DNA of 64,000 bases from Tetracentron sinense (lineage: Eukaryota > Streptophyta > Magnoliopsida > Trochodendrales > Trochodendraceae). The notes beneath the pieces are model-generated. The model had not been told where the DNA came from and ran no database searches. It saw only the letters and a list, made by a program, of their open reading frames with translations. The position numbers and the translations under genes were made by a program. Numbering within the stretch: the stretch's first letter is position 1; each line of letters begins with the position of its first letter. Location of the stretch: contig CM026568.1 of the NCBI GenBank assembly GCA_015143295.1, forward strand, positions 16,622,607 through 16,686,606. The letters are read 5' to 3'. Shown here piece by piece: positions 1 through 11,200 of this stretch.

Positions 1-368
1 GCTTCCGTTGTGTATATGATTCAGAGTGCTTTGTTCGATATGTGCATCAATCATTACGAAGAGGATTCATTTACATATACTCAAGTGCCTACGTTGTGAG
101 CTATTATGATCATGTCTGATTCTATGATCCGTAAAACATGTTCATACACTTATATTACATTCTTTCTTGTATGCATACGTTGTGCGAGCTCTGCAAATTC
201 AAGTTCCAATACAAAGATTAAAAAAAAAGGAGGTGTAAAGGAAAGAAAGAGAGAATGATCATTCATTTAAAGAAACTCATTGCTGGGTAAAGTATAGAAA
301 ACCCTATAACACAGGGAAGAAGATGATGCATTACAAGTAACAAGAGAGAGAAACAAGGAGAGAAGAAA

Positions 369-2801
369 TCAAAGGTCGGCAGCAACAGCAGGGACAGCAG
401 AAGGGGAGACAGTAGGGTCAGCAGCATCAGCAGCTTCAGCAGCAACAGGAGGATCTTCGGCAACAGGAGGAGCTTCAGGAGCAGTTGGCTCAACGTATGG
501 TTCAGCTGGAAGAGGTGCGGGGCCTTCGAGGGGGTGTGGCTTCTCAACTCCTTCGACTTCAGTCTCGTTGTCGAGGTCGATGACATCCTTACTCTGGAGC
601 TCGGAGAAGGTCGTCATGTCCTCCTCATTGTCCTCCTTTAGAGGACCTTGTTGGCGGAGTATGTTGATCACCTCCTTCTCGGTCTCTGCCCTGTCCTCGT
701 CGAGAAGAGTGTCCAGCTGCGACTGATAGTGTTGTTGCAGTCTCGTGGTCACCGCTTGCTCGATGGCCTCTTCAGCTCTTTTTGCTTCCTCGAGCTCCTC
801 CATCAGCGTGGCTCTCGCTGCCTCAGTTTCCTCCAGCTGCCTGCTCAGAGTCTGGGAGACGAGCTCCAACTCGCTAATTCGGAGAACGGCGTTCTCCACG
901 TCTTGTTTGGCTTTCTTTTCTCCCTCCTTGGCTGCTCGAGCTTCGCCTTCAGCCTTCTCTTGCCCTTTGAAGGCGGCAATGAACTTCTCCTCCACCCGCA
1001 CTACTTCAGCTCGGGCTTGAGACAGGTCGAACTCAATCTTGAGTCGATCCTCGATGAGAGTTCTCTCCAGCGCCTCAGTCCTTCCTTGCCAGTAGCTAAT
1101 GGAGTCTTTGAGGTGATTGTAGTGGTAGGTACTGCGATCACATAACTCGTGGAGGAGGACGTTCAGCTATAATACACAAGATTGAGAATATCAGTATGTC
1201 ACAATGAGAATTGAATAATGTAAATAGGGAAGAAAGAACAGAAGTCATATTGAGGCCATGGACTGGCAGGCTGCATAAGAGACCTGGGGCAAGGACATCT
1301 TGCCAGCATCAGCAATGTCCTGGGGAAGCCTCATGGAGTGCGTCAAGGCCCTAGCAACCTTCTCCGAGGTCTGCACCGAGTCGTGGATGGTGGGCCTCCC
1401 GAAACGTGTGAAGTCGGGTGACCAGTTTATGTCATCTGAAGGTGGTGCTCCAAGTGGCAGACGAGGTGTGGTCATCTCTGTTGTGGCAACGGTGACCAAA
1501 GCGGAGCTCGAAGCAATTGGGGCAGCCACAGTATGAGTAGCAGCAGGCATTGTGCTGGCTACAGGCATCCCCGTTGCAGCCTTAGCTCCTTGGTGTGTGG
1601 CAGGAGCAGAAGGAGAAGGAGTGGCAGCACGTGCAGTGTCCTCTCGACGCTGTTCTTCTTTTCTTTTCTTTCTGGCCTCAAACTCGGCCTGGGTCAGGAT
1701 CTTCCGTTTCGGCTCGGAAGGTGCCGCTCCTGTTGTGGAGGGAACTGTTTTTGGAGGAGGTGGAAGAGGGGGCAGCGCAGTTGCAGGACGAGTTGTCCTT
1801 GGCTTTCGGATCAGCGCAGGAGGGTTGGTGCCGGCCATTTCTTCTTCCGAACTTGGCTCAACTGCGGGTGAGGAGGAAGAGGTGCTTTGTTGCCTTTGTG
1901 AAGACGGGTTCGAGCTGCTGAAAAGACTCCAAGTATCAGGCGGTAGTGGTGTCCACCGGATGTACTCCCCACCTCGTACGCGCTTGATGTTTGTAAGAAC
2001 ACTTTCCTCTTCGGGCGCGAGTTTTTTGAACGGGAGTTTCTTCCCTTCAACTGCAAAGAGTAGAAACAAAAAAGTGTGAGACAACGGAAGTAAGCAGGAC
2101 GAATAAAAGTAATAAGCAACGGACGCTGGGATAGAAAGACAGAAGAATTAACAGACAACGAACAACGGTATTGTGTTACCTGGTTTATCTTGGAAAACAT
2201 TGGGCACAGTGGAAGTCTCTGCCTTCCAGCTCCCAGAGACAACGAATGGGGTTGCCTTCCACCCTCTTTCTCTGTCCAAGATGCCGGAAACGAGGTTTGG
2301 GTACAACGGCTTCTTGTTCCAGGAATAGTAGTTAAAGGGGCCATCATCAGTACCTTGGCATCTGACGGCGTGGCAAAAGTGGAAAAGGTGTCTAGCTTCT
2401 ATAGGGTATCCGTCCTTGATGAATTTAATCATCATGGACATATATTTGTAGAAGCTGGGGTGCATTTGCCCCGGGGCAAGGTGTAGAGCGGAGAGGAAGT
2501 CATTCAGGACGGGATGAAGAGGAAATCGAAGACCAGCTTCGAATTGGGAGAGGTAGACAACGATACAGGCTGATCGTTTGTCAATATGGGCGTCTTCCCT
2601 TTTGAAATGAAGGTTGACATAGGAAGGAAACTCAAAACGCTCCCTGAAATGGTTAAGATATGCTAGTTGTTGTTGGCGTAGGGCGGAAGATTTCTCGATG
2701 TAGGCACCATACGGTGCGCTACCAGTGCAACTAGCCTCATCTTCGGTTTGGCCTCTAACTTCATCTAGCCTAATGGATTCTATGGGGGTCTCGGCAGCCA
2801 T
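369..2801 (-). CDS. Antisense retrotransposon-borne protein, Transposase_28 (putative gypsy-type) family, 3 exons
   Basis: Exons on the - strand are 2801-2180, 2050-1284 and 1166-369, joined by GT-AG introns in phases 1 and 0, giving 728 aa without a stop. The start at 2801 (MAAETPIESIRLDEV) follows a TATA box by about 250 bp. Residues 1-210 resemble the plant 'putative gypsy type transposon' domain (PF04195): SYVNLHFKRED, a hydrophobic FEAGLRFPLHPVLNDFL stretch, and the typical YYSWNKKPLYPN and DRERGWKATPFVVSG strings. Residues about 210-460 are low-complexity S/T/P/A with a basic patch (FEARKKRKEEQRRED). Residues about 490-640 form a long acidic/basic coiled coil, followed by a P/A-rich tail. 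The family has no proven biochemical role; despite the Pfam name no transposase catalytic residues are recognisable. The reading frame is intact although the surroundings are repeat-like, which argues for a young insertion. It lies antisense to the presumed retrotransposon, in its 3' part. Confidence 0.75.
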
Positions 2802-3052
2802 GGATTGAGGAGAACGGAACAAAGAACAGTGGGTAAGAAAAGGATGGGCAGACTGACGACAGAGAAAAGAGAAGAAGAAGCAGAGAAAGAAAGAAGAAGA
2901 ATCAATAAAGAGAGTAAGAAAGAGAAGAAGAGCATACCACAAAGAGAAATGAGAGAGCCTGAAGAGAGCTTGAACTTTCGCTTGAGACGCAAGTGAGGCA
3001 GAGTAACAGTACTTCAATGGCGAGATAAGTGAAACGAGGCAACCAAGAGGGA

Positions 3053-3060
3053 TTTTTATA
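3053..3060 (-). promoter_or_regulatory. TATA box of the antisense gene
   Basis: The - strand reads CTATAAAAATCC here, about 250 bp upstream of the start codon at 2801. It suggests that the antisense gene has its own promoter rather than relying on LTR read-through. Sequence match only. Confidence 0.5.
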
Positions 3061-3397
3061 GATACTTTAGAGAAATGAAAAGATAAGAATACCCTCTATC
3101 AGAGCCGTACACCTGTGTAGAAGCCGGAAGGAGTGGTGGCAGGATCGACGTTTCGCGTAAAGAGAGTAACCGTCAGAGATATAAAGCGTTTTGAATTCCG
3201 AAATGGTAATGATGACAGCCTATCTTGCATTAATGAGGCGTGATGGTTCGCACGCGTAAACCAGCTGGCTTGGGCGTTCTATCTTCTCAGCGTAAACCAC
3301 GCAACGATTCAGATTCCGGAAGAAGAGTGAGGTATGGACTGTCGCTCTTTTGTCCGTTTATGACACTTCGAACTACGTTCTAAGCCTCATAAAGGGG

Positions 3398-3402
3398 CAA
3401 AT
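3398..3402 (+). repeat. CAAAT direct repeat flanking the LTR (left copy)
   Basis: The same pentamer follows the LTR at 4224-4228. It may be a 5-bp target site duplication of a solo LTR, or the end of the polypurine tract (3391-3402) of a larger element. Confidence 0.5.
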
Positions 3403-3539
3403 TGTAAGGGATAAAATTCGTAAAAACTAATTAACGTTGGGGAACGAGCTAGCTTTTGTTGTTTTGTACACGAAAGTGACACGTGGACGTGTGTTTGAGT
3501 CACGTGCTTAAAATAGAAAGATACATATTATCTGATGCA

Positions 3540-3775
3540 TAGCGTTCACGTTGTACAAATTAAGACGTATCCGTGGTCTTGCGAAACAACGTTCTCGTTG
3601 TGGTTTCGACAACGTTTCCGTTGTCTTGTGCACAACGTAGACGCTGTATTCTCGACAACGTTTTCGGTGTTAATTGAACAACGAGCCCGTCGTGATTCAG
3701 ATAAAGATGTCCAGGTCATATTTTAAGACATATACAACGTACTCAAGCTCGAGTCAACAACGAGACCGACTCGCA
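3540..3775 (+). repeat. Cluster of CGTTGT/ACAACG hexamers in the LTR U3 region
   Basis: At least ten copies of CGTTGT or its complement ACAACG (or one-base variants) occur in both orientations, spaced roughly 10-30 bp apart, upstream of the TATA box. Isolated copies recur in the internal region (near 6, 92, 176, 2080, 2153, 2235 and 2300). This looks like a clustered binding-site array in an LTR promoter. The factor is unknown. Confidence 0.6.
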
Positions 3776-4005
3776 GGAGGGAGTAATCAGGAGGCAATCG
3801 ATTGTTCTGACAAGTGGGCCGAAAGCACTGCCTTGGCATTTAATGCAGGTCACTTCTGTGTGCTGTCAGACTCAACCGACTGAACTAATGGTAGGCTTTC
3901 ACGTGTGATGCAACAGGTGGTAGATTTTACTGACATATTTGGTAATGAGTGCAGGGCACGTGGTATGGGCATCTATGGTCATCTATGGCCATACCAAGGT
4001 TAACC

Positions 4006-4013
4006 TATAAATA
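4006..4013 (+). promoter_or_regulatory. LTR TATA box
   Basis: TATAAATA preceded by CC and followed by a CCCC tract, 218 bp before the LTR end. This spacing suits a U3/R boundary near 4035-4040. Confidence 0.5.
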
Positions 4014-4646
4014 CCCCGAGAATTTCAGTGTTACAGGGATCGAAAGATAGATATATTTTTCAGTGCTACTGTTTGCTTTACTGTGATCATCTTCTTCATC
4101 TACTTACTTTATCATCGGAGTACAGGTCAGGGTATCACACCCTTCAACTTCTACCTTCTACCAGTAAACCAGAGGTGAACAGTTGCAGCTGACGCGTGTC
4201 TTTTCCGGTATTTTTCCCCCTCACAAATGTTAGGCCATCCACCTATTGCCGGTAGGATACAAACCAACCAACTTGTGTAAAATAGGACAGCTAGGATCGT
4301 CAAGGCGATAGATCCCAATCGATGATCACGACCTCATTTTTGTGATTTGGATGTAACAAAACTATATTCATGTTGGTAAGTTAGAAATATGCTAGTGTTG
4401 GGTACATCAACCTTGATAGAAAATAGGGTGTAAACGGAAAACGGATTGAATTCAGACTAGATCTTTCTATATCCCATTCCAATCCAATTAAAATCGACAT
4501 AGTCAAATTCAATACGAGATTCTTTGAATTCTAAATTGCCCAATTCAAGTTCGAATCCATATTTACTCAAGATTTGAATTCAATCTGAATTGATCTTTAA
4601 AAGTGAATATTTTAACTAGAACAATATTAAAAACTTTATGGTAATA

Positions 4647-4650
4647 TATC

Positions 4651-4678
<28 letters not shown>
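4647..4678. repeat. (TA)n microsatellite
   Basis: About 15 TA units inside the hAT-like element, likely polymorphic. Confidence 0.9.
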
Positions 4679-4681
<3 letters not shown>

Positions 4682-4939
4682 AAAATCTAGAGTTCAAGTA
4701 ATCCGTGAATTCATGAACTCTAGCAGCCCCCCATATAACTGATTAAGTGGAGGAGATAAAAATTACAAGAAAAGGCAATTGTACTTCTTGTCTCTGGATT
4801 TAATGATTGGTCTCATATGAAAAAGACTAAACTATTCTTAACATTAATGAGTTTCATAATTTATACATGGGTAATCAAATCAAACCAGATTTTAATTGGA
4901 TCCAATTGCTATCGATTCAAATTTGATACAATTATAATC

Positions 4940-5003
4940 GAATTCAAGATCTCAAATCCATATTCAATCCGATGAATTCAAGATCTCAAATCCATATTCA
5001 ATC
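4940..5003. repeat. Direct repeat, 30-bp unit, period 34
   Basis: GAATTCAAGATCTCAAATCC and the ten bases after it occur twice without change, at 4940-4969 and 4974-5003. It is part of the right subterminal region of the hAT-like element. Confidence 0.85.
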
Positions 5004-5180
5004 TATATAGGATCAACATCCAGTCAAATCGAATCAATCAGGATCTAATCCGATCCACGGACAAACCTAATTGAAAGGTTTAGCTTGGTGAGAAATGGCA
5101 CCTTGTTTTTATGATCTGGATTAATGATCATGCATTCCACGTGAGAGGGAATCTAACAAACAGCCAAGGCCTCCACTGAC

Positions 5181-5187
5181 TATAAGT
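5181..5187 (+). promoter_or_regulatory. TATA-like box very close to the P450 start
   Basis: TATAAGT lies only 23 bp before the ATG at 5204. If it directs transcription about 30 bp downstream, the mRNA would begin near 5211 and the first usable ATG would be 5222 (Met7 of the longest frame). Confidence 0.35.
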
Positions 5188-5203
5188 AAGAAGGTAGTTC
5201 TTC

Positions 5204-6819
5204 ATGGGGATATCAAGGAAAATGACTCCTCTATTGCCATGGATAGAACAACAAGATCCATACCAAACCATTCTTCTCTTCTTCCTTCTCTTTCTTCTCA
5301 TATTCTTATATCAAGTTTGGGGCAATAAACCGAATTTACCGCCTTCTCCGCCTAAGCTCCCACTCATCGGTAACCTCCACCAGCTAGGCTCGCTACCGCA
5401 TCGCTCTCTCCATGCACTGTCTAATAAACATGGGTCACTACTTCTCTTACAAATGGGTCAGGTTCCATACCTCTTAGTTTCATCGGCTGAAATGGCGAGA
5501 GAGGTCACAATGACCCATGATCTTGTTTTCGCAAGTAGGCCTTCTTTGTTGGGTATGAGGAAGTTCTTCTATGGATGTAGGGACGTTGGCTTCTCACCTT
5601 ACGGTGAGTTTTGGAAGCGAGTTCGCAAGATCAGCGTCCTCGAGCTGTTGGGTGCCAACATGGTGCGATCATTTCAGCTAATTAGAGAGGAAGAAGTTTC
5701 TAGTATGATCGACAAGATAGGCCAATCTTGTTCGATGGCAACGCCCGTAAATCTAGGGATGTTACTGCTGACTCTCACAAATAATGTTATTTGTAGAGCA
5801 GCTTTAGGGAAGAGGTATGAAGGAGGATTCACCAAACTGACAAGGGAAATTGTGACCCTCTTGGGAGCCTTTTGTGTGGGAGACTACTATCCATGGCTGA
5901 GATGGGTGGATATTCTCACCGGCGTCGATGCGAAGATGGAAAGTACTGCTAAGGAAATGAATAGCTTCCTCGACCAAGTGATCGAAGATCATCTCGTTCG
6001 TAAAAGAGATGACAATGGTTCCTCGCATAAGGATTTCGTCGATATCCTACTCCAAGTTCAGAAGGATTGCGTCGTCGACGTGCCTCTTACTAGAGATGAC
6101 ATTAAAGCAATTGCTTTGGTACTCTCATAAATAATAATTTTTTTCCCAATGCTGGGGCATGAGATATGTACTCAAATCATGTGCTTTGCTTGTTTCTCTT
6201 ATCACAGGACATGTTTAATGCTGGAACAGATACAACAAGGACTAGCTTGGAATGGGCAATGGCAGAGCTTATCAAGAACCCAACTGTGATGAAGAAAGCA
6301 CAATCGGAAGTTCGAAGAGTGGTCGGAAAGAAACCGAAGGTGGTCGAGGACGACGTTCATCAAATGGACTACTTGCTTTGTGTAGTAAAGGAGGCTCTAA
6401 GGCTACATCCTCCCCTTCCACTGTTAATTCCTCACGAATCGACGGAAACCATAGAAATGCAGGGTTACCATATTCCTCAAGGAACAAGAGTACTGATCAA
6501 TGCATGGGCAATTGGAAGGGACCCCAGATCGTGGGAAAGTCCGAACGAGTTCTACCCGGATAGATATATCGCAAATCCCGTTAGTTACAAAGGCCAGGAC
6601 TTTCACTTCATTCCATTTGGTGCAGGAAGGAGGAGCTGCCCTGGATTTGCATTTGGTATAGTTATAGTTGAGCTTGCTCTTGCCAATCTTTTATATTGGT
6701 TTGATTGGGAGCTGCCTGATGGTGCACAGAAAGAAGAACTGGACATGACTGAAGGTTGTGGCCTTGCAGTCCCTAAGAAATTTCCTCTTCATGTTTCTCC
6801 CATAAATCACTTCCCTTGA
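5204..6819 (+). CDS. Cytochrome P450, CYP71 clan (A-type)
   Basis: Haem-thiolate monooxygenase, expected to be anchored in the ER and to hydroxylate a small specialised metabolite using NADPH-P450 reductase; substrate unknown. Exon 1 is 5204-6118 and exon 2 is 6208-6819. The single 89-bp phase-0 GT-AG intron sits just before the I-helix, where A-type P450s keep theirs. The product is 508 aa, normal for the family. Seen in order: N-terminal hydrophobic anchor (about residues 22-37, LLFFLLFLLIFLY), proline hinge PPSPPKLPLIGNLHQLG, C-helix WKRVRK, I-helix AGTDTT (310-315), ExxR in KEALR (E367, R370), FYPDRY, and the haem loop PFGAGRRSCPG with Cys449. All key residues are intact, so it is probably functional. 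Translation may start at Met7 (5222, MTPLLPWI), which fits the TATA position better. It converges on the decapping gene downstream. Confidence 0.93.
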
Positions 6820-7308
6820 TTATGTAAAAAAAAACCGTGATATATATATATATATAGCTATCTAATCTATCTGATTCTAAATTTGAGGATCCAACAAGCC
6901 CTTTTAAAATAAAATTAAAAATTAAAAAAAGCATGCCCTTTGTGGTAAAAAAAAAATGAAACCCTAACTTTTTGCAATTTAAGTAAACTTGATTTGGCTG
7001 TTTTCACCAAGTAGTTCCAATGTAGTTCTCAAGTTCCTATCACTTTTCTACTCTGTTCTCTTATTGTGGACACGGTATGTCGAATCTCTCAGATCATATA
7101 TCAATCACTCATCTTTCGAATCAAACCACAACCAAGTAAAACACATTTCTTTTTCGGTGAGCTTGGATTTGGATGAACATGAGACCTTATGGTCGCAGCC
7201 ACGTGAAACTTTACCTTCTAAAAAGCCACTTGAAACTTTAAAACTCTATTATTAACCACATCCCCCAAAGGGACATAAATGTCGCCGAAGAAGACCCTCA
7301 TAACCCTT
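6820..7308. other. P450 3' flank, no gene seen
   Basis: AT-rich DNA holding the P450 3' UTR, a short (TA)n run near 6840-6857 and oligo-A tracts. No coding signal or recognisable repeat beyond these. Confidence 0.5.
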
Positions 7309-8080
7309 TTTTTTTTTTTTTTAATATCGACGGAGGCAACCATATATAATCAAAGAAAATATGTTTACAAGATTATAAACTCAAGAAAAACAAAGCAGAA
7401 CAAAGAAGACAGAAAAAGCAAAAACAAAAATTGCATCACAAGCGTCTTGATATGAGAGGAGCATTTAATCAAACCCAAAATACTCACAGATTTGCCCCTT
7501 CTTGTCGCATGTTTGCCCATTCCAAGACTAATAGGCAGGCACGAAAGCAAATACGCTACAGAGAAGATTGAGAGTCCTCAAAAACTCTTTTGTTTATCTA
7601 TTTCCATATCATCCAAAAAATGACCCCAGGAAAGGCCGCCCAAATTGTCTACCACGCACTATCCTCACTAACCAAGATCCAACAGAATAAAAAGCTCTGA
7701 AAGAAAAAGAAAAACTCAATCCACCTACTCGGGATAGAAAATACCTCCAAATCACACCCACTATAAAACAGCGCAACAATAAATGATCCACCATCTCTTC
7801 CACATAAAAGCATAAGAAACAACGATTAGCCAGCCTCCATCCTCTAAATTTTAAGTGATCACAAAGTAAAAATCTTATTCAAAGTCACATTCCACTATCT
7901 TAAAAGGGAATTCCTGAATTCCCAACAAAAAACATGTCATCCATGGTAGAATAATGAAACTGCCCTTTCTAAGCAAATACAAATCATTGTTATGCTCACT
8001 ACCAAAAATTAAGACTAGTAAGAGACAATATACCAACCCATTATCGTAAAAGCAAAATCCCAATGAGCTCATGTAATTGA
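7309..8080 (-). mobile_element. 5'-truncated L1-type LINE, 3' end only
   Basis: Oligo-T at 7309-7322 is the complement of the poly-A tail. The - strand then encodes a broken version of the C-terminal zinc-binding RT tail, including IFWMIWK and NKRVFEDSQSSL, matching the better copy at 13657-14163. Stops and frameshifts make it inactive. It lies between two convergent host genes. Confidence 0.75.
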
Positions 8081-8290
8081 TCTATAAATATGCTTATTTC
8101 AAAATTCAAGAAAATCCCCTTCTTGGTCTTGGCTTTTGCTTATTTTCAGCACAACCATAAGCAAGCATAACAAACATTACAAGCATAGCCCACCATCAGT
8201 TTTCTATTTTTGGTGGGCACTGGCACTGGCACTGCCCCCCTAGTATTTTGGTTCCACGTACCCATTAGAACACTGAAAGTCAAATGATAA
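8081..8290 (-). other. Presumed 3' UTR of the DCP5-type gene
   Basis: Follows the stop codon at 8291-8293. It holds an imperfect GGCACT triplication near 8214-8235 and no ORF. The UTR end was not determined. Confidence 0.4.
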
Positions 8291-11200
8291 CTAGGTGGGG
8301 CGACTCAAAACTGTCTGTCCGCGGCCCCTCCCGACATAGCCATACCCCCTACCATAATAAGGACCTCGTGAACGACCCCCACGGCCTGGCCCACGTCCAC
8401 CTCGACCACCTCGATGCCTTGGAAAATCGCCAAAAGTCTGCACCCATCAAGAGGAAATTTAGTGGGCCCCAAATCTTGGAGGGTGATGGACAAACTGAAA
8501 GGGCACATTACCTCAGTATCTATTTTCATTTGCTCAGAGAACCTGGTTCTTCCGTTCTGCGATCCACGATCGAGAGCATTGCAAGAAATGGAATCAAAAA
8601 AATCGTCCTTAACATAAACAGGCTGTACAACAGGAAGGCAGTGAAGCTATGAGCTGTAAGAAAAGCACACAAATGGGTTCTGACTTTTAACAGAAATTAA
8701 AATTTTGGCTTTCGTTTTTAATGGTAACAATATCACCTTGGCCTCATAATTCGACAATGCAGCATCGTCTTCATCTTGCGAATCATCTTCATCACCCTCT
8801 CTTTCATCCTCTTTACTTCTACCAAGATGACCCCATACTTCTTCCTTCTTGAATTTCTCATTCATCGCCATGAAATCAAAGTCCTCAGTGAATGTGGTCA
8901 GAGGATGAGAAATCTGCAACATGAAATGTCAGTGATCCTTCTTGTCAATCTCGCAGTTGAAGTAAAATTAACATAGAATTTAAAGGGAGGGAGATTTATC
9001 AAGGAAATAGATGTGCATAGATACGTGATGGAATGCCAAAGTGGGTTGTGTATATGCAAGTGCTCACCAAGTTTAGTAACAAAGAGCAGCTTGACTGGAG
9101 AATGTGTCGATGAACCGAACTTGTAAAAATTGAACAATAATGCTCATGATATTATCCTCGCATGAAACAAGCTACAAACTACTAGTGGTTCGGTTGTTTC
9201 TAGTATGTTACAACAGCTCACCCCAGCACAAGGGGAAACAATGACCCTAGCTGAGCCTAGTACAGCAGCTAGTACAGCAGGTTAAGGCAATCTACTGCAC
9301 TCCAGTTGAAAAGTGCATTTATCCTCAACTAGTCAAATGAGTCATCCACTCCACTGTCATACTTGAGGGCACAGACGACCTCCATTAATTCTATTATCGT
9401 CATAATAGTGGATAGGCCAATACCCTTGTTGACACTTTCCCAATTCCCTACTTATTGTAGAAAACCAATAAAACTCTAAAAAGCACAAATGATGATTCAT
9501 GATTAGGAATAAAGCACTAATGATGATTGTGTTGCCATCCCCATGCATTTGGGATAGAGCACTAATGAGGATGAAAGGATATACAAGAGCCAAAAAATAC
9601 AATAGAAATATCTTCAAAAATTGGATAAAATACTGAATTTATTTTGGCCAAAATTTTGAAAAATAGGGTTATGTAGTGTCAAGATTCCAGCTGAACAAAA
9701 TTTTTGTAAGGGAAATATTTAAAACAAAAAAAAATACGACTGAAATGTTAGAAATTTTTTGTTATGCAGACCAAGGGTAGGAACAAATCACCAAAATTTC
9801 AGCCTCTTTGAACCTTGGTCAATGGAAAGCCTGATTTAAAGGCAAGAATCAGACAAATGAGAATATATATCAACACCCAACAGAAGATGTTACAAAATAA
9901 TAAATGATCAGGATGGTCCATCCTGAGAATCCCAAACCATGAATTCTAGAAAAAAGAGGTAAAACAATAATCAGATGATGCATATAATTACATAGATCTT
10001 CAAATATTCTTAGTAGCAAAAAATAAAAATAAATCTAACAAATACCTTATGATTAGTCTGTGTTGACAATTAGAAATACTGGTATAGAAAAAAAAAAATG
10101 CTATTAAATAATAAAGACAAGTCAAGAAAATTTGGAACATGCAGACATTATTGCAAAACATTTAATATCATCACAGACTTTGTAATCTTTTTCCACTTAA
10201 CAATATTCAGTTCATTATGCGATTGAACGAAATTAAGAGACAACAAATTCTCTAATTACTTAGCTCAAGCAAGTTTCAAGAGTCTCAGGTTGGTGACACC
10301 CAGAACTTCCTAGTTGATCTGTCAATGCAAAGTAAAGCAACACATTACCCCATTTCCTCTTCCTCTTCCTCTTCCTCTTTCACGCCCCCTATTAGTGTAA
10401 CGAGTGTGCAACGGAGCTCCATTCATCTAGGAGAGAAAAAAAGAGTAGAAAAAGGGCACATATTAGAATCCTCATCTCATTAGCCAAGCTATTGTATCGA
10501 TCAGCCTCTAATAATAATATGAAATAAATTATACACTCAAGATGTAGTCAAGTAACATGACGCATAGACGATCTTTAGAAGGATCCAGAGGGGAAGATAG
10601 GATTTATTTGACTACTTAGTACTTATGGTTTAATAAATTACCACACATCTTACCGAGCACTTAAGTCTCGTGGTATTATAATATCTTCACATAAATTTAA
10701 CGGAAAACAATCACAAATATCACTCAACTATTGGTGATCCTACGGAAGTAGCTCTCTCTTTCCCTTCCTTTATATAGAATATTGCTTTACCAATCAAAAA
10801 AAAGATGTTTTTGCACGCACTACAGATCAAAGGTCAAAATCCAGTTGAGGATCGCTAGAAATTTGAAAATGACTGACAGCCATAGCTTATATGGCAGTTC
10901 CAATCCATCTGAGAGGGCTTGGAAAAGACAAAAACATATCTTCTACCGAGACTATATCCCAGTTGAAATTTGAAACTTCTAGCTAATTATTAACAGACCA
11001 GGTATGGAAAATACACAGAGACAACTCTCTATACATAGAGCAGCCCAATCTTTCATGAATGTATATCCAAATTTTAACTTGTATGGACACTCCAACCGAA
11101 TACAGGTACACGGGAATACAAATGGGTAGTACAGATTGTGTATATCATATCAAATGTCCATGTGGAACCCATTAGGGGGAATGCATCCCAACCAGCCTGC

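Larger units (their letters stand above)
1..4223 (+). mobile_element. 3' end of a Ty3/gypsy (probably Tat-lineage) LTR retrotransposon
   Basis: The window opens inside this element. What is visible is an antisense gene (369-2801), a spacer, a purine-rich tract ending at 3402 (AAAGGGGCAAAT) and an 821-bp LTR at 3403-4223 that starts TG and ends CA. The order antisense ORF, polypurine tract, 3' LTR is known for Tat-lineage Ty3/gypsy elements, which often carry extra antisense ORFs between pol and the 3' LTR. No gag or pol is inside the window, so the lineage is inferred from layout and from the Transposase_28-type antisense protein. Puzzle: CAAAT occurs directly on both sides of the LTR (3398-3402 and 4224-4228), as a solo LTR would show. 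Either it is a solo LTR beside an unrelated gene, or the match is chance because the polypurine tract happens to end in CAAAT. Confidence 0.6.
3403..4223 (+). repeat. LTR (821 bp), probable 3' LTR or solo LTR
   Basis: Starts TGTAAGGG and ends CCCCTCA, with the CAAAT pentamer on both sides. A TATAAATA box at 4006-4013 and a downstream leader-like stretch set the + orientation. The 5' half is packed with CGTTGT/ACAACG hexamers (see separate entry). Confidence 0.7.
4424..5069. mobile_element. Degenerate hAT-like non-autonomous element upstream of the P450
   Basis: The left end reads TAGGGTGTAAACGGA and the right end, complemented, TAGGTTTGTCCGTGG. The flanks ATAGAAAA (4416-4423) and ATTGAAAG (5070-5077) match at 6 of 8 positions, as an old 8-bp duplication would. 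Both end regions are filled with GGATTGAATTC/GAATTCAAGATC-type words in both orientations. The centre holds a (TA)n run and a possible second small insertion. It ends about 135 bp before the P450 start. Confidence 0.45.

Noticed and set aside
648-1145. Open frame of 165 codons on the + strand over the coiled-coil region
   Set aside because: Shadow of the antisense gene's third exon; leucine/serine-rich composition is what the complement of an E/A/R-rich coiled coil gives.
6252-6563. 103-codon + strand frame in P450 exon 2
   Set aside because: Out-of-frame shadow of the P450 coding sequence, which has all family motifs in its own frame.
8284-8652. 122-codon + strand frame over the last DCP5 exons
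   Set aside because: Complement of the RGG/TFG exons; the - strand gives conserved FFD and TFG boxes with proper splice sites.
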